From Limnochorda pilosa (lineage in GTDB: Bacteria; Bacillota; Limnochordia; Limnochordales; Limnochordaceae), in NCBI RefSeq assembly GCF_001544015.1, contig NZ_AP014924.1, positions 2,046,001-2,110,000 on the forward strand: a stretch of 64,000 nucleotides of DNA. Reading direction: 5' to 3'. Shown one piece after another: positions 24,685-34,841 of the stretch. The first letter of the stretch is position 1. Each line of letters opens with the position of its first letter. A program made the position numbers and the translations under genes. Under the pieces are notes generated by a model. That model did no database searches. It was not told where the DNA came from and worked only from the letters and a program-made list of their open reading frames with translations.

Positions 24685-26343
24685 ATGGCAGAGAAGGCGG
24701 TAACCAACTACCAGGTGAGTCCCGGCGAGAAGAAGCTGGCACTGCTCTTCATCCTCGTCGGGTTCGCGCACCTGTTGATCGGCGTCGTCATGGGTCTCCT
24801 CCAGGGGCTCGAGCACGCGGGCCTCGACCTCTTCCCCTTCATCCCGGCGCTGAAAAGCTACTACCAGGCGCTCTCCATCCACGGCGTCTTCAACGTGCTG
24901 CTCTTCACCACGTTCTTCATCGTGGGCTTCCTGGGCTTCGCGGCGAGCCACGGCTTCGAGCGGCCGCTGGCCAGCGTGAAGCTCGCCTGGGTCAACTTCT
25001 GGCTCATGCTGGCGGGCGCTCTCCTCACCGACTGGGCGCTCCTCACCAACCAGGCGTCGGTGCTCTTCACCTCGTACGCGCCCATGAAGGCGCACCCGAC
25101 CTACTACATCGGCCTGGCCATCGTGGTGGTGGGCACCCTCCTGCTCCTTCTCAACCTGGTGCTCACCTACCTGGCCTGGCGCCGGGAACGGCCGGGCGAG
25201 CGGATCCCCCTGCTCCCCTTCGGCGCCCTGGTGACCATGATCATGTGGGGCATGGCGAGCGTCGGGGTGGTGGTGGAGTTCGTCTTCTTCCTCATCCCCT
25301 GGTCGCTGGGGTGGATTGCGGAGGTGGACCCGCTCCTCACCCGCACCTTCTTCTGGGAGAGCGGCCACCCCATCGTCTACTTCTGGCTCCTGCCGGCCTA
25401 CATGTCGTGGTACTTCCTGCTGCCCCGGCAGGCGGGCGGGAAGCTCTTCAGCGAGCCGCTGGCGCGCCTGGCCTTCCTGCTCTTCATCCCGCTCTCGCTG
25501 CCCGTCGGCTTCCACCACCAGTTCTTGGACCCCGGGGTCTCCCAGGGATGGAAGGCCATCCACGCCGTCCTCACCTTCGGCGTTTTCATCCCCAGCATGA
25601 TGACGGCCTTCACGGTGCTGGCCTCGGTGGAGACGGGCGGCCGGGCCCGGGGCGGGCAGGGCCTCTTCGGCTGGATCCGCACGCTTCCCTGGGGTGATCC
25701 CTCGTTCACCGGCCAGGCGCTGGCCATGGTGCTCTTCGCCCTGGGCGGGGCGAGCGGGCTCATCAACGCCTCCTACACCCTGAACCTGGAGGTCCACAAC
25801 ACCCTCTTCATCCCCGGGCACTTCCACCTGACGGTGGGCACGGCAGTGGCGCTCACCTTCATGGCCATGAGCTACTGGCTCATCCCTCACCTGACGGGCC
25901 GGGATCTCTGGAGCCGCCGGTTGGGCCTGGTGCAGGTGGTCCTCTGGTTCGTGGGCATGACCTTCATGTCCCGGGGCATGAGCTGGGCTGGGATTCTGGG
26001 CGCTCCCCGCCGGACCATGCTCGGAGCCTCACCCTACCTCCAGCCCACCTGGGATGTGCCGCTCCAGCTTGTGGCCATCGGCGGCGCCATCCTCACCACC
26101 TCCGCCGTCCTCTACTACTGGAACCTGGTCGCCACCCTGGCGAGCCGGCGCCGCACCGCCGACGTGGAGGTGCCCCTGGCCGAGCCGCTGGAAGGGCGGG
26201 GACTCTTGCCCCGGTACCTGGACCGCTTCGCCCCCTGGGTGGTGAGCGGCGCCCTGCTGGTGCTGATCGGCTACGGGCCCACCCTGGTCCGGTTGCTCAC
26301 CAACATGCAGACTGTCGCTGCCCCGCTCCTGAGACCCTTCTGA
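24685..26343 (+). CDS. coxA: Cytochrome c oxidase subunit I (ba3 / B-type)
   Basis: A 552-residue heme-copper oxidase catalytic subunit with about 13 helices. ATG 24685 follows AAGGGGGG. Active-site residues are visible: the low-spin heme His in SIHGVFNV, the CuB His-Tyr crosslink motif GHPIVYFW, the CuB pair in GFHHQF, and the heme ligands in PGHFHLTVG. The GHPIVYFW form and the absence of the D-channel motif mark it as B-type, usually high-affinity, with a K-channel analogue only. It reduces O2 and pumps protons. Copper chaperones lie directly upstream. Confidence 0.96.
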   Translation: MAEKAVTNYQVSPGEKKLALLFILVGFAHLLIGVVMGLLQGLEHAGLDLFPFIPALKSYYQALSIHGVFNVLLFTTFFIVGFLGFAASHGFERPLASVKLAWVNFWLMLAGALLTDWALLTNQASVLFTSYAPMKAHPTYYIGLAIVVVGTLLLLLNLVLTYLAWRRERPGERIPLLPFGALVTMIMWGMASVGVVVEFVFFLIPWSLGWIAEVDPLLTRTFFWESGHPIVYFWLLPAYMSWYFLLPRQAGGKLFSEPLARLAFLLFIPLSLPVGFHHQFLDPGVSQGWKAIHAVLTFGVFIPSMMTAFTVLASVETGGRARGGQGLFGWIRTLPWGDPSFTGQALAMVLFALGGASGLINASYTLNLEVHNTLFIPGHFHLTVGTAVALTFMAMSYWLIPHLTGRDLWSRRLGLVQVVLWFVGMTFMSRGMSWAGILGAPRRTMLGASPYLQPTWDVPLQLVAIGGAILTTSAVLYYWNLVATLASRRRTADVEVPLAEPLEGRGLLPRYLDRFAPWVVSGALLVLIGYGPTLVRLLTNMQTVAAPLLRPF

Positions 26344-26426
26344 CCCGCCTCCTCGCTCGGAGGCCACACGACGCGCCCCCGGGGGGGCCGCCATGCCAGG
26401 ATCGGAGGATCCCGGCGGGCGGTCCC

Positions 26427-26846
26427 TCATTTCTGCCCCGGTTCCGCCCGTGGCTCGTAAGCTGGCACCCTGGCGATGCTGGTCATGGCCACCCAGCGTA
26501 CGGGGAACGCTCCGGGCCGCTCCGCCTGGTAGGCTTCCAGCTCCCGGGCCACCCGGATCATGAAAGCACCGAGCTCCTCGGGCGTCATGTGAACGTCGTG
26601 AAACTGGAAGTGGACGCCGCGTTTCTCGCGCACCGCCTCGTCGTAGACGTCGCGCACGTTGTCGAAGAAGCCCTGGCCCACAACCCGGCTGAGCGCCTGG
26701 AAGCCTGGCAGCTCCTTGAGCTGCTGGCTCACGTCGATGGTCTCGGCGCTCACCTGGTAGAAGCGCTCCACGATGCCGTTCACCAGGTGCTCGCCCACCT
26801 CCTCGAGGAATTGGCCTTTGACGAGCTGGCGCACGTGGTAGTGCAC
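26427..26846 (-). CDS. ArsR-type regulator lacking most of its HTH (5'-truncated)
   Basis: A 139-residue remnant-like protein. It begins with the second half of a winged helix (GKVHYHVRQLVKGQFLEEVGE, counting codons upstream of the GTG), then a ligand-type region with NGIVERFYQVSAETIDVS. ArsR-family HTH_20 regulators have about 40 more residues before this point, and none can be read upstream in this frame. The gene follows the MFS exporter on the same strand, a common pairing. Either it is a pseudogene from a 5' deletion or a shortened protein that cannot bind DNA normally. Confidence 0.6.
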   Translation of the reverse strand: MHYHVRQLVKGQFLEEVGEHLVNGIVERFYQVSAETIDVSQQLKELPGFQALSRVVGQGFFDNVRDVYDEAVREKRGVHFQFHDVHMTPEELGAFMIRVARELEAYQAERPGAFPVRWVAMTSIARVPAYEPRAEPGQK

Positions 26847-26921
26847 CTTGCCGGATCGGCCGGGGTCCGCTGTTCGACGACCGTCGCCTCCGTCGCGGCC
26901 CTGCCTGCCTCTCTCCCCGCC

Positions 26922-28196
26922 TCACGACGGCGGCGCGCTCGCCTTCTCCGCCGCCTCCCGCCGCAATTCCCGGAAGGGCCAGGTCCAGAGGAGCGCGGCG
27001 GACGTGGCCATCACCAGCACCCCCAGGGAGGCGAAGACGATGGGAATGGAGACCCTCTCGGCCACGGCGCCGGCGACCCCGGCCGAGAGCGGCATCGCCG
27101 CCAGCACCAGGGTGCCCATGAGCGAGCTCACCCGTCCCATCCGATCCTCAGGGGTCCGCCGCTGGACCAGCGAGCTGAAGCCAGCCTGAGCGAAGGGAAT
27201 CGCGAGCCCCATACCGGCGGCGACCGCGACCGCGGCCCACGCGGACGGAACCAGGCCGAGGAGACCGTAGGCGAGGCCGACCCCCACCATACCCCACCGC
27301 AGGAGGATGACCTCGGCCGTCCCCTTGAAGATCTGCCCCACCAGCGCCGCACCCACCAGCGCGCCAGCGGTGAACCCCATGAAGATGAGGGAAAGGGCCT
27401 CGGGCCCCAGACCCAGAGCTCCCCTGGCGAAGACCGGCATCAGGGCGTTCAACGGTCCCAGGGCGAAGTTGACCACCCCGGCCAGAACGATGGCGAAGAG
27501 GACCACCTTCTCCGATCGGACGAAGGCGAGCCCTTCGCCCAGCTCCCTCAGGAACGGCCGGATCTTCAGCGGCAACCGCTCCCGCTCCAGCTCGGGCACG
27601 GCGGACACCACCACGCTCAGGGCGGAGAGGAAGAAGGTGACCGCGTCGGTCACCACGGCCGCCGTGACCCCCAGAGAGGCCACCACCACGCCTGCGGCGC
27701 CGAGGCCGAACAACTGGGCAAGGCTGCTCGCGAACCCGTAGATGGCGTTGGCCGCCACCAGGTTCTCCCTGCCCACCATCAGCGGCACCACCGCGCCCCG
27801 AGCGGGCAGCTCGAAGACCTCGAAGATCGAGTTGACAAAGGTGACCACGAAGAGCATCCAGACCGGAAGGCTGCCCAGGGCCCAGAGGGCGGCCACGCTC
27901 AGCGTCACCAGACCCCGGCCCACGTCGCAGGCGATCATCACCCGCCGCCGGGACCAGCGGTCCACCAGCACCCCTGCGAAGGGGCCCAGGAAGATGGACG
28001 GCAGGGTGTTGACCACCACCAGCGTCCCCATCATGAGCGTGGAGCCTGTGAGCTCCAGGATGATCCACATGAAGGCGATCACGTCCAGCGCGTCGCCGAA
28101 ACGCGAGACCACCTGCCCTGCCCAGATCCGGGCGAAGTCCCGCTTGGCCCGAAGCACCCCCAGCCCGCTGAGGCTTCCCGCCTGAGGAGCCGGCAC
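26922..28196 (-). CDS. MFS transporter (MFS_3, enterobactin-exporter-like)
   Basis: A 424-residue major-facilitator permease with about twelve helices. The loop 2-3 motif reads GVLVDRWSRRRVMI, the family signature A. The layout and residues resemble EntS/macrolide-type exporters (MFS_3). It lies 40 bases after a second MFS gene and next to a truncated ArsR-like gene, so a regulated drug or metabolite efflux function is likely. The substrate is unknown. Confidence 0.88.
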   Translation of the reverse strand: MPAPQAGSLSGLGVLRAKRDFARIWAGQVVSRFGDALDVIAFMWIILELTGSTLMMGTLVVVNTLPSIFLGPFAGVLVDRWSRRRVMIACDVGRGLVTLSVAALWALGSLPVWMLFVVTFVNSIFEVFELPARGAVVPLMVGRENLVAANAIYGFASSLAQLFGLGAAGVVVASLGVTAAVVTDAVTFFLSALSVVVSAVPELERERLPLKIRPFLRELGEGLAFVRSEKVVLFAIVLAGVVNFALGPLNALMPVFARGALGLGPEALSLIFMGFTAGALVGAALVGQIFKGTAEVILLRWGMVGVGLAYGLLGLVPSAWAAVAVAAGMGLAIPFAQAGFSSLVQRRTPEDRMGRVSSLMGTLVLAAMPLSAGVAGAVAERVSIPIVFASLGVLVMATSAALLWTWPFRELRREAAEKASAPPS

Positions 28197-28236
28197 GGCT
28201 CTGCCTCCTCATCCCGCCTTGTAAACGCGATCGCGC

Positions 28237-29475
28237 CTACCGTCCGGCGGCGCCCTGGACCGCCTCGCTGTGGCCCGCGGCCGGGCGCGGCACCAGGGCC
28301 ACCAGGGCCAGGGCCAGCAGCGGTAGAACGGCCATCACCGGCCAGACCGCCGGGGCGCCCCACCGGTCGGCCACCATGCCCAGGAGGGTGACGCCGAAGC
28401 CCCCCGTCCCCACCGCGGCGCCCAGCATGAGCCCTGTGGCCGTCCCCAGGCGGCTCGGCAAGAGCTCCTGGCCGAAGACGATGGTCACCGGGAAGCTGGA
28501 GGTAAGGAAGAAGCCCGCCACCGCCACCAGCGGAAAGAGGAGCGCGTCCGGCGTACGGGGCAGCAGGTAGAAGAGGAGCGGCGGCACGGCCAGGCTCGTC
28601 ACGATCACCGGCTTACGGCCGAGCCGGTCGGCCAGGGCACCGCCCACGATGCTCCCGGCGGCGCCAGAGAGCAGGTAGGTGGAGAGGAGCGCCCCCGAGA
28701 AGGCCGCCGAGCGCCCCAGGTGGGTGACGAAGTAGAGCGGCACGAAGGCGTTGGTGCCCGTGTGGACCCACGTGCGCAGGACCACCGCCCCAAGGAGCAG
28801 CAGGAGCGGGCCCCACAAGTCCCCGTCCCTTGCTTTGGCCTCCGTTCGCACCGCGTGCCGGTGCGCCGACTCCCGCCTTCGGATGCGCCCGTACGAGTAG
28901 AGGAGGACCCCCAGGGCCACCGCACCGAGGAGGCCGTACCCCGCCGCCGTGGCCAGCACCCCCGCCCCCAAGAGCAGGGTGGTGAGCACCGGGCTCACCC
29001 CGAACCCCGCGTTGCCCCCCACCTGGAAGATGCTCATGGCCACGCCCCGTCGCTCGCCCCCGAAGAGGTAGGTCATCTTCGACGCCTCGGGGTGGTAGAC
29101 GGCGGCCCCGATCCCCTGGAGGAGCACCGCGACCACCACGACCCAGAGGCTCGGTGCGAGCAGCGCGGCCGCCAGGGCCACGGTGGAGAGCGCAAGACCC
29201 CCGAGCAGGAGCCAGGTGGTGCGCACCCGGTCTCCCACCGCACCCACCACCGGTTGGAGCGCCGCCGACCCCAAGGTGGCCGCCAGCAGGAGGAGCCCCG
29301 TGGTGGTGTACGAAAGACCGTAGAGCGCCTGCCAATGCGGCAGAAGGACCGGAATCGCGCCCGAGACCACGTCCACCGCGAAATGGCCGAAGCTGATCGC
29401 GAGCAGCACCCAGGTAGCCAAGCCCATCGCTCCCGTTCCGATTCCTGCGTGGTCCGAGGATCCTCCTGGCATCAT
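28237..29475 (-). CDS. MFS transporter, fosmidomycin-resistance (Fsr)-like
   Basis: A twelve-helix MFS protein of 412 residues with features of the Fsr group: the early [18 protein letters not shown] segment, [13 protein letters not shown] and the mid-protein loop [13 protein letters not shown]. Fsr exports fosmidomycin, an inhibitor of the MEP pathway enzyme Dxr. The gene is divergent from ispG, another MEP enzyme, 111 bases away. The start may be ATG 29475 or ATG 29427 (MGLATW, with GGGAGCG upstream). Family resemblance is seen; the substrate is inference. Confidence 0.82.
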   Translation of the reverse strand: MMPGGSSDHAGIGTGAMGLATWVLLAISFGHFAVDVVSGAIPVLLPHWQALYGLSYTTTGLLLLAATLGSAALQPVVGAVGDRVRTTWLLLGGLALSTVALAAALLAPSLWVVVVAVLLQGIGAAVYHPEASKMTYLFGGERRGVAMSIFQVGGNAGFGVSPVLTTLLLGAGVLATAAGYGLLGAVALGVLLYSYGRIRRRESAHRHAVRTEAKARDGDLWGPLLLLLGAVVLRTWVHTGTNAFVPLYFVTHLGRSAAFSGALLSTYLLSGAAGSIVGGALADRLGRKPVIVTSLAVPPLLFYLLPRTPDALLFPLVAVAGFFLTSSFPVTIVFGQELLPSRLGTATGLMLGAAVGTGGFGVTLLGMVADRWGAPAVWPVMAVLPLLALALVALVPRPAAGHSEAVQGAAGR

Positions 29476-29586
29476 TCGCCGCGAGAGGGCGGCCGCCTGC
29501 CGCAGTCCCCCGTTCTCCGCCCCCGCTCCTTTGTGATAGACTGGCTACTGGGCGCCCGATGCGCGTCGCCCCGAGGAGGGACCCGA

Positions 29587-30972
29587 GTGACCCGCAACGA
29601 CCGCTGGAGCCGGCCCGGCGCCATCTGGCCGCCGTTGGCCCCCCCGGCCCGCCGAAACCCCGAGGCCGCCCCGGGAGCCGAGGAGGCCGCCGCGGACCTC
29701 CCCGAGCCCGCGCCCGAGACCAACCCCTGGGCCCACCTGGAGCGGCCCCGGCGCCGGCCCACCCCGCCCGTGCGTGTCGGTGACGTGGTGATCGGCGGCA
29801 GCCACCCCGTGGTCGTCCAGTCCATGACCAACACCGAGACGGCCGACGCGGAGGCCACCGCTCGCCAGGTGGTGGAGCTGTCCCGCGCCGGGAGCGAGCT
29901 GGTGCGGATCACGGTCAACACCGACGAGGCGGCCCAGGCCGTGCCCAGGATCGTTCAGCGGGTACGGGCCGAGGGCGTGCGGGTTCCCGTGGTGGGGGAC
30001 TTCCACTACAACGGCCACCTCCTCCTCACCCGCTTCCCGGCTTGCGCCGAGGCGCTGGACAAGTACCGCATCAACCCCGGCAACGTGGGCACCAAGCACC
30101 GGGACGAGAACTTCGCCCGGATCATCCAGGTGGCCAGGGATCGGGGCAAGCCCGTCCGCATCGGGGTCAACTGGGGCTCCCTGGACCAGCAGCTCCTTAC
30201 CTCCCTCATGGAGGACAACGCCCGCCGGGAGCGTCCATGGAGCGCCCGGGCCGTCACCCTGGAGGCCATGGTGCAAAGCGCCCTCCGCTCGGCCCGGCTG
30301 GCGGAGGAGCTGGGGCTGCCCCACGACCAGATCGTGCTCAGCGCCAAGGTTTCTGCCGCGCCGGACCTCATCGCCGTCTACAGACGGCTGGCCGAGCTCT
30401 CAGACTACCCACTCCACCTGGGCCTCACTGAGGCCGGCATGGGCCTGCCGGGGATCGTGGCCAGTGCCGCGGCCCTGGCCCCGCTCCTGACCGCCGGCAT
30501 CGGCGACACCATCCGGGTCTCCATCACCCCCGAGCCGGGGGGCGATCGCACCGAGGAGGTGCGGGTGGCCCAGCAGATCCTCCAGGCCCTGGGCCTGCGC
30601 ACCTTCACCCCCCAGGTGACCGCCTGTCCGGGCTGCGGGCGTACGACGAACAGCTTCTTCCAGGAGATGGCCCGCGACATCCAGGCGTACCTGCAGGAGC
30701 AGCTTCCCGCCTGGAGGGAGCGGTACTCGGGCGTGGAGGAGCTGAAGGTGGCGGTGATGGGGTGCGTGGTGAACGGACCCGGCGAGAGCCGCCACGCGGA
30801 CGTCGGCATCTCCCTGCCCGGAAGCGCCGAGGAGCCCAAGGCACCGGTGTACGTGGACGGGAGGCTGCGCACCACCCTTCAGGGCGACGACATCGTCCCC
30901 CGCTTCATCGAGCTCCTGAACGAGTACGTGGAGACTCGCTTCGGCAGGAAGGCCGAGCCGGCCCGGCGGTAG
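29587..30972 (+). CDS. ispG: 4-hydroxy-3-methylbut-2-en-1-yl diphosphate synthase (IspG/GcpE)
   Basis: The [4Fe-4S] enzyme converting MEcPP to HMBPP in isoprenoid synthesis, 461 residues. GTG 29587 follows GAGGAGGG by about seven bases. A Pro/Ala-rich extension of about 55 residues precedes the TIM barrel, which starts near [22 protein letters not shown]. Cluster ligands are in [12 protein letters not shown] and GCVVNGPGE near the C-terminus. The long N-terminal extension is unusual for the family. It is followed at 69 bases by pxpA. Confidence 0.95.
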   Translation: MTRNDRWSRPGAIWPPLAPPARRNPEAAPGAEEAAADLPEPAPETNPWAHLERPRRRPTPPVRVGDVVIGGSHPVVVQSMTNTETADAEATARQVVELSRAGSELVRITVNTDEAAQAVPRIVQRVRAEGVRVPVVGDFHYNGHLLLTRFPACAEALDKYRINPGNVGTKHRDENFARIIQVARDRGKPVRIGVNWGSLDQQLLTSLMEDNARRERPWSARAVTLEAMVQSALRSARLAEELGLPHDQIVLSAKVSAAPDLIAVYRRLAELSDYPLHLGLTEAGMGLPGIVASAAALAPLLTAGIGDTIRVSITPEPGGDRTEEVRVAQQILQALGLRTFTPQVTACPGCGRTTNSFFQEMARDIQAYLQEQLPAWRERYSGVEELKVAVMGCVVNGPGESRHADVGISLPGSAEEPKAPVYVDGRLRTTLQGDDIVPRFIELLNEYVETRFGRKAEPARR

Positions 30973-31041
30973 GGCGGGGTGCGCTGTCAGCGGGCCGATC
31001 GCATGCGGCCCTCGGCGTCTCCGTCATAGGAGGTGAGGTCG

Positions 31042-31848
31042 ATGGCGGCGCGGGAGCGGAGAGGGCCTGGACGCGGGTCCACCCAGCCCGAATCCGCCGT
31101 CGTCGACCTGAACGCGGACCTGGGCGAGAGCTTTGGCCCCTACACCCTGGGGAACGATGCCGACATCCTCCGCTGGATCACCTCGGCCAACGTCGCGTGC
31201 GGTTTCCACGGGGGCGACCCCCGGGTGATGCGGAAAACCGTTGCCCTCTGCCGCGAGCGAGGCGTGGCCGTGGGCGCCCACCCCAGCTACCCGGACCGGG
31301 TAGGCTTCGGCCGCCGGGTGCTCTGGGCCACCCCCGACGAGGTGGAGACCGACGTGGTCTACCAGGTCGGTGCCCTCCTGGCCTTCTGCCGGGCCGAGGG
31401 GGTGCCGCTCCACCACGTGAAACCCCACGGCGCCCTCTACAATGTCGCGGCCCGGGATGAGGAGACCGCCATGGCCGTGGCCCGCGCCGTGCGGTCCGTG
31501 GATGCATCGCTCCTCCTCTACGCCCCACCCGGCTCCGCCCTGGCCCGGGCGGCCGAGACGGTACGGCTGCGCGTGGCGCTGGAGGGCTTCGTGGACCGGC
31601 GCTACCAGCCCGATGGAACGCTCCTGAGCCGCAGGGAGCCCGGGGCGGTGATCCACGCCCCCGAGGAGGCGGCCGCCCAGGCCTGGGCGATCGCGATCGA
31701 CCGCGCGGTGCGCGCCCGCTCGGGTGAGGTGGTCCCCTTGCCTGCCCGCACCCTCTGTGTCCATGGCGACAACCCCGCAGCACTGGCCATCCTCGAGACG
31801 GTCCGGGCCACCCTGGACCAGGCGGGCATCCTCGTGGCCGCGCCGTGA
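31042..31848 (+). CDS. pxpA: 5-oxoprolinase subunit A (PxpA, LamB/YcsF family)
   Basis: A 268-residue LamB/YcsF-family protein that with PxpB and PxpC hydrolyses 5-oxoproline to glutamate using ATP. Motifs include VDLNADLGESFG, NVACGFHGGDP, GAHPSYPDRVGFGRR, HHVKPHGALYN and CVHGDNP, all diagnostic. ATG 31042 follows AGGAGGTGAGG. No pxpB, pxpC or transporter is near, so the gene is separated from its usual partners. It may share a transcript with ispG. Confidence 0.93.
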   Translation: MAARERRGPGRGSTQPESAVVDLNADLGESFGPYTLGNDADILRWITSANVACGFHGGDPRVMRKTVALCRERGVAVGAHPSYPDRVGFGRRVLWATPDEVETDVVYQVGALLAFCRAEGVPLHHVKPHGALYNVAARDEETAMAVARAVRSVDASLLLYAPPGSALARAAETVRLRVALEGFVDRRYQPDGTLLSRREPGAVIHAPEEAAAQAWAIAIDRAVRARSGEVVPLPARTLCVHGDNPAALAILETVRATLDQAGILVAAP

Positions 31849-31885
31849 TGCGGATCTTGCTGGCGAAACACTGGGCACCGGGGCG

Positions 31886-32155
31886 TCAGGCGGGGCGGCT
31901 CTCGGCGGGGCGGTCCGCCTCCATCGCGCCGCTCCGCCCCTCCCTCACCCAGCAGATCTCCTCGTAGCGCACGTGGTGCCGGACCCGGCGGCCGTCCAGC
32001 AAGACCAAGTGGTCGCGAAAGGCCGCCGCCACCGTCCCGGCGAGGCGGCCGCAGGTGGTGGCCACCTCCACCTCCCGGTTCACCAGCCCCGCCATGTGCG
32101 CCGCAAAGGTTCCCGTGCCCGGGGACGGCTTGAGCTGCCAGGACCTCCACACCAT
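31886..32155 (-). CDS. Small Sm-like protein (DUF2642/YuzF-like)
   Basis: An 89-residue protein. ATG 32155 follows GGGAGGAAGGTG. The core is a short beta-barrel-type repeat of the form LVNREVEVATT, GRLAGTVAAAFRDHLVLLDGRR, HHVRYEEICWV. It resembles small Sm-like/DUF2642 proteins of spore-formers, some of which are spore-coat related. The C-terminal tail is charged. No functional partner is apparent nearby. Family assignment is from pattern memory only. Confidence 0.6.
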   Translation of the reverse strand: MVWRSWQLKPSPGTGTFAAHMAGLVNREVEVATTCGRLAGTVAAAFRDHLVLLDGRRVRHHVRYEEICWVREGRSGAMEADRPAESRPA

Positions 32156-32317
32156 GGGATCACCTTCCTCCCGGGCCGCGGGCGCCCGGATCCGGGGCGC
32201 CCTGCGCGCCTGCCATAGGAGGCCGCCACGTTCGACGGCTCCTTGCTGGCAGGATACGCGCCCATCCAGGCTCCGGCACGGGACGTCCATCCCATTGATG
32301 ACAGGGGGTGCACGGTC

Positions 32318-34684
32318 TCAGCCCTCCGCCCCGACCTCCTCCCGCAGCACCCGGGCTGCAGCCACCAGGTTGCGGAGGGACGGGGTCACCTCGTCGTAGG
32401 AGCGGGTCTTGAGGCCGCAGTCGGGGTTCACCCAGAGCTGGGCTGGGTCCAGGACCTGGGCGGCCCGGCGGAGGAGGTGCTCCATCTCCTCCCGGCCGGG
32501 CACCCGGGGCGAGTGGATGTCGTAGACCCCCGGGCCGATCTCGTTGGGGTAGCGGAAGGCGACGAAGGCGTCCAGGAGCTCCATGCCCGAGCGGGAGGCC
32601 TCGATGGAGATCACGTCCGCGTCCAGGCCGGCGATGGCGTCGATGATGTCGTTGAACTCCGAGTAGCACATGTGGGTGTGGATCTGGGTCTCGTCCCGCA
32701 CGCCGGCCGTGGCCAGGCGGAAAGACTCGCTGGCCCAGCGGAGGTAGCCGGCCCAATCGGCGCGCCGCAGGGGGAGGCCCTCCCGGAAGGCGGGCTCGTC
32801 GATCTGGATCACGCCGATGCCGGCGGCCTCCAGGTCCAGCACCTCGTCGCGGATGGCGAGGGCGATCTGCCGGCACGTCTCCGAGCGGGGCTGGTCGTCG
32901 CGCACGAAAGACCACTGCAGGATGGTGACGGGGCCGGTCAGCATCCCCTTCACCGGGCGGTCGGTGAGGGACTGGGCGTAGGTGATCCAGCGGACGGTCA
33001 TGGGGGCTGGGCGCCAGACGTCCCCGTAGATGATGGGAGGCTTCACGTAGCGGGAGCCATAGCTCTGCACCCACCCGTGCTCGGTGAACGCGAAGCCCTC
33101 GAGCTGCTCGCCGAAGTACTCCACCATGTCGTTCCGCTCGGGCTCCCCGTGGACCAGCACGTCGAGCCCCAGCCCCTCCTGGAGCCGCACCACCCGCTCG
33201 ATCTCTGCCTTGATCGCTGTCTCGTACGCCGCCTCGTCCAGCTCCCCCCGCCGGAGGCGCGCGCGCAGCCGGCGGATCCCCCCCGTCTGGGGGAAGGAGC
33301 CGATGGTGGTGGTCGGGAAGGGCGGGAGGCCGAGACGGGCTTGCTGGGCGCTCCGGCGCTCGGTGTGCGGGCTGCGGCGACGGGCCTGCTCGGAGGTGAG
33401 CGAGACGAGGCGGGCCTGCACCTGCGGGTTCTCCCGCCGGGCAGAGCTCCGGCGCGCCTCCACCTGGGAGCGGCTCGCCTCCAGGGCCGTGCGCACCGCG
33501 TCCCGCCCCTCGTTCAGGGCCCGAGCCAGTACCGCCACCTCGTCCAGCTTCTGGCGGGCGAAGGCGAGCCAGCCCTTCAGCTCAGGATCCAGGGCCGTCT
33601 CCAGGCTCAGGTCCACGGGCACGTGCAGGAGCGAGCAGGAGGGCGCCACCTGCAGCCGGTGGGAACCCAAGGCCTTCCGGGCCCGCTCCATGGGTTCCAG
33701 CGCCGCGGCCAGGTCGGTCCTCCAGACGTTCCGGCCGTCCACCACCCCCAGGGAGAGGGTGAGGCCCTCGGGAACCCCGTGGGCCAGGACCTGGTCGAGC
33801 TGCTCCGGTGCCCGCACCAGGTCCAGGTGGAGGCCGTTCACGGGCAGGGCCAGCGCGGTCTCCAGGTTCTCGCGCAGACCCTCGAAGTAGGTGGCCACCA
33901 GGAGCTTCAGGTTTCCGGCGGCTTCCCTGAGGGCCGCATACGCCCGGCGGTAAGCGTCGTGCAGGGACCCCTCGGGCGGCGGATCCAGGGCCAGGAAGGG
34001 CTCGTCCACCTGCACCCATGCCGCTCCGGCCTCGCGCAGCTCGGCCAGCAGCTGCTGGTAGACGGGCAGGAGGGTGTCCAGCAGGGAGAGGCGGTCGAAG
34101 GCGCCGCCCCGGGCCTTTCCAAGCAGCAGCAAGCTGACGGGACCGATGAGGACCGGCCGGGTGTCGAAGCCGGCCTCGCGGGCCTCCCGGAACTCGTCCA
34201 CAGGTTTCTTGGAGGCCAGCTCGAACCGCTGGCCGCGGTGCAGTTCGGGGACGATGTAGTGGTAGTTGGTGTCGAACCACTTGGTCATCTCCATGGCCGG
34301 CACGCCCGATGGGGCCACGCCGGCCTCCGTCCCAGGCCGGACCTCCCCGCCGGCGCCGCGGGTCGGGCCCGAGACGCCCCGCGCCATGGCGAACGCGGTC
34401 GCCAGGGGTACGGGCCCGCCCTCCCAACCGAACCGCTCGGGCACCGCCCCTACCACGCAGGCCATGTCCAGCACCTGGTCGTAGAAGGAGAAGTCGTTCG
34501 AAGGGATGGCGCCCAGGCCAGCGTCGCGCTGAAGGCCCCAGTGGCGCAGCCGGAGCTCCCTTCCCACCGCCAGGAGCGCGTCCTCCCCCAGCTCACCCTT
34601 CCAATAGGCCTCGGTGGCCCGCTTCAGCTCCCGCCCGGCCCCGATCCGTGGAAACCCCAGGTTCCCAGCGACCGCCAACAGCAT
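32318..34684 (-). CDS. metE: Cobalamin-independent methionine synthase (MetE)
   Basis: A 788-residue enzyme that transfers a methyl group from 5-methyltetrahydropteroyltriglutamate to homocysteine. Both TIM-barrel halves are present: the N-terminal half begins [15 protein letters not shown], and the C-terminal catalytic half begins [12 protein letters not shown] near 455. Zinc/homocysteine ligands are in HTHMCYSEF near 660 and NPDCGLKTR near 745. Length is standard. The 157-base leader to transaldolase holds three consecutive hairpins but no recognisable SAM or cobalamin riboswitch. Expression could be on the transaldolase transcript. Confidence 0.95.
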   Translation of the reverse strand: MLLAVAGNLGFPRIGAGRELKRATEAYWKGELGEDALLAVGRELRLRHWGLQRDAGLGAIPSNDFSFYDQVLDMACVVGAVPERFGWEGGPVPLATAFAMARGVSGPTRGAGGEVRPGTEAGVAPSGVPAMEMTKWFDTNYHYIVPELHRGQRFELASKKPVDEFREAREAGFDTRPVLIGPVSLLLLGKARGGAFDRLSLLDTLLPVYQQLLAELREAGAAWVQVDEPFLALDPPPEGSLHDAYRRAYAALREAAGNLKLLVATYFEGLRENLETALALPVNGLHLDLVRAPEQLDQVLAHGVPEGLTLSLGVVDGRNVWRTDLAAALEPMERARKALGSHRLQVAPSCSLLHVPVDLSLETALDPELKGWLAFARQKLDEVAVLARALNEGRDAVRTALEASRSQVEARRSSARRENPQVQARLVSLTSEQARRRSPHTERRSAQQARLGLPPFPTTTIGSFPQTGGIRRLRARLRRGELDEAAYETAIKAEIERVVRLQEGLGLDVLVHGEPERNDMVEYFGEQLEGFAFTEHGWVQSYGSRYVKPPIIYGDVWRPAPMTVRWITYAQSLTDRPVKGMLTGPVTILQWSFVRDDQPRSETCRQIALAIRDEVLDLEAAGIGVIQIDEPAFREGLPLRRADWAGYLRWASESFRLATAGVRDETQIHTHMCYSEFNDIIDAIAGLDADVISIEASRSGMELLDAFVAFRYPNEIGPGVYDIHSPRVPGREEMEHLLRRAAQVLDPAQLWVNPDCGLKTRSYDEVTPSLRNLVAAARVLREEVGAEG

Positions 34685-34697
34685 TCCCTCCCGCGTC

Positions 34698-34792
34698 GGG
34701 CCGGATCCGGCCCTATTGGCCCTACTGGAAGGGCCGGCACGGCGCCGGCCCGGTTTCGAGCTTCATTCGGCGGCAGGAGAGGCTCTCCTGCC
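34698..34792. repeat. Three consecutive hairpins in the metE leader
   Basis: Between transaldolase and metE lie three inverted repeats: GGGCCGGATCCGGCCC (34698-34713), GGGCCGGC with GCCGGCCC around a 5-base loop (34731-34751), and GGCAGGAG with CTCCTGCC around a 5-base loop (34772-34792). None has a following T-run. They could form a structured leader for metE or stabilise the transaldolase transcript. Confidence 0.55.
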
Positions 34793-34841
34793 CGGCACCC
34801 GGAGCCGGCCCGTTCGAGCACGGCGACGGGGACCGCGCCGC

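Noticed and set aside
34685-34841. SAM or cobalamin riboswitch before metE
   Set aside because: The conserved boxes of either family were not found in the leader; only GC-rich hairpins are there.
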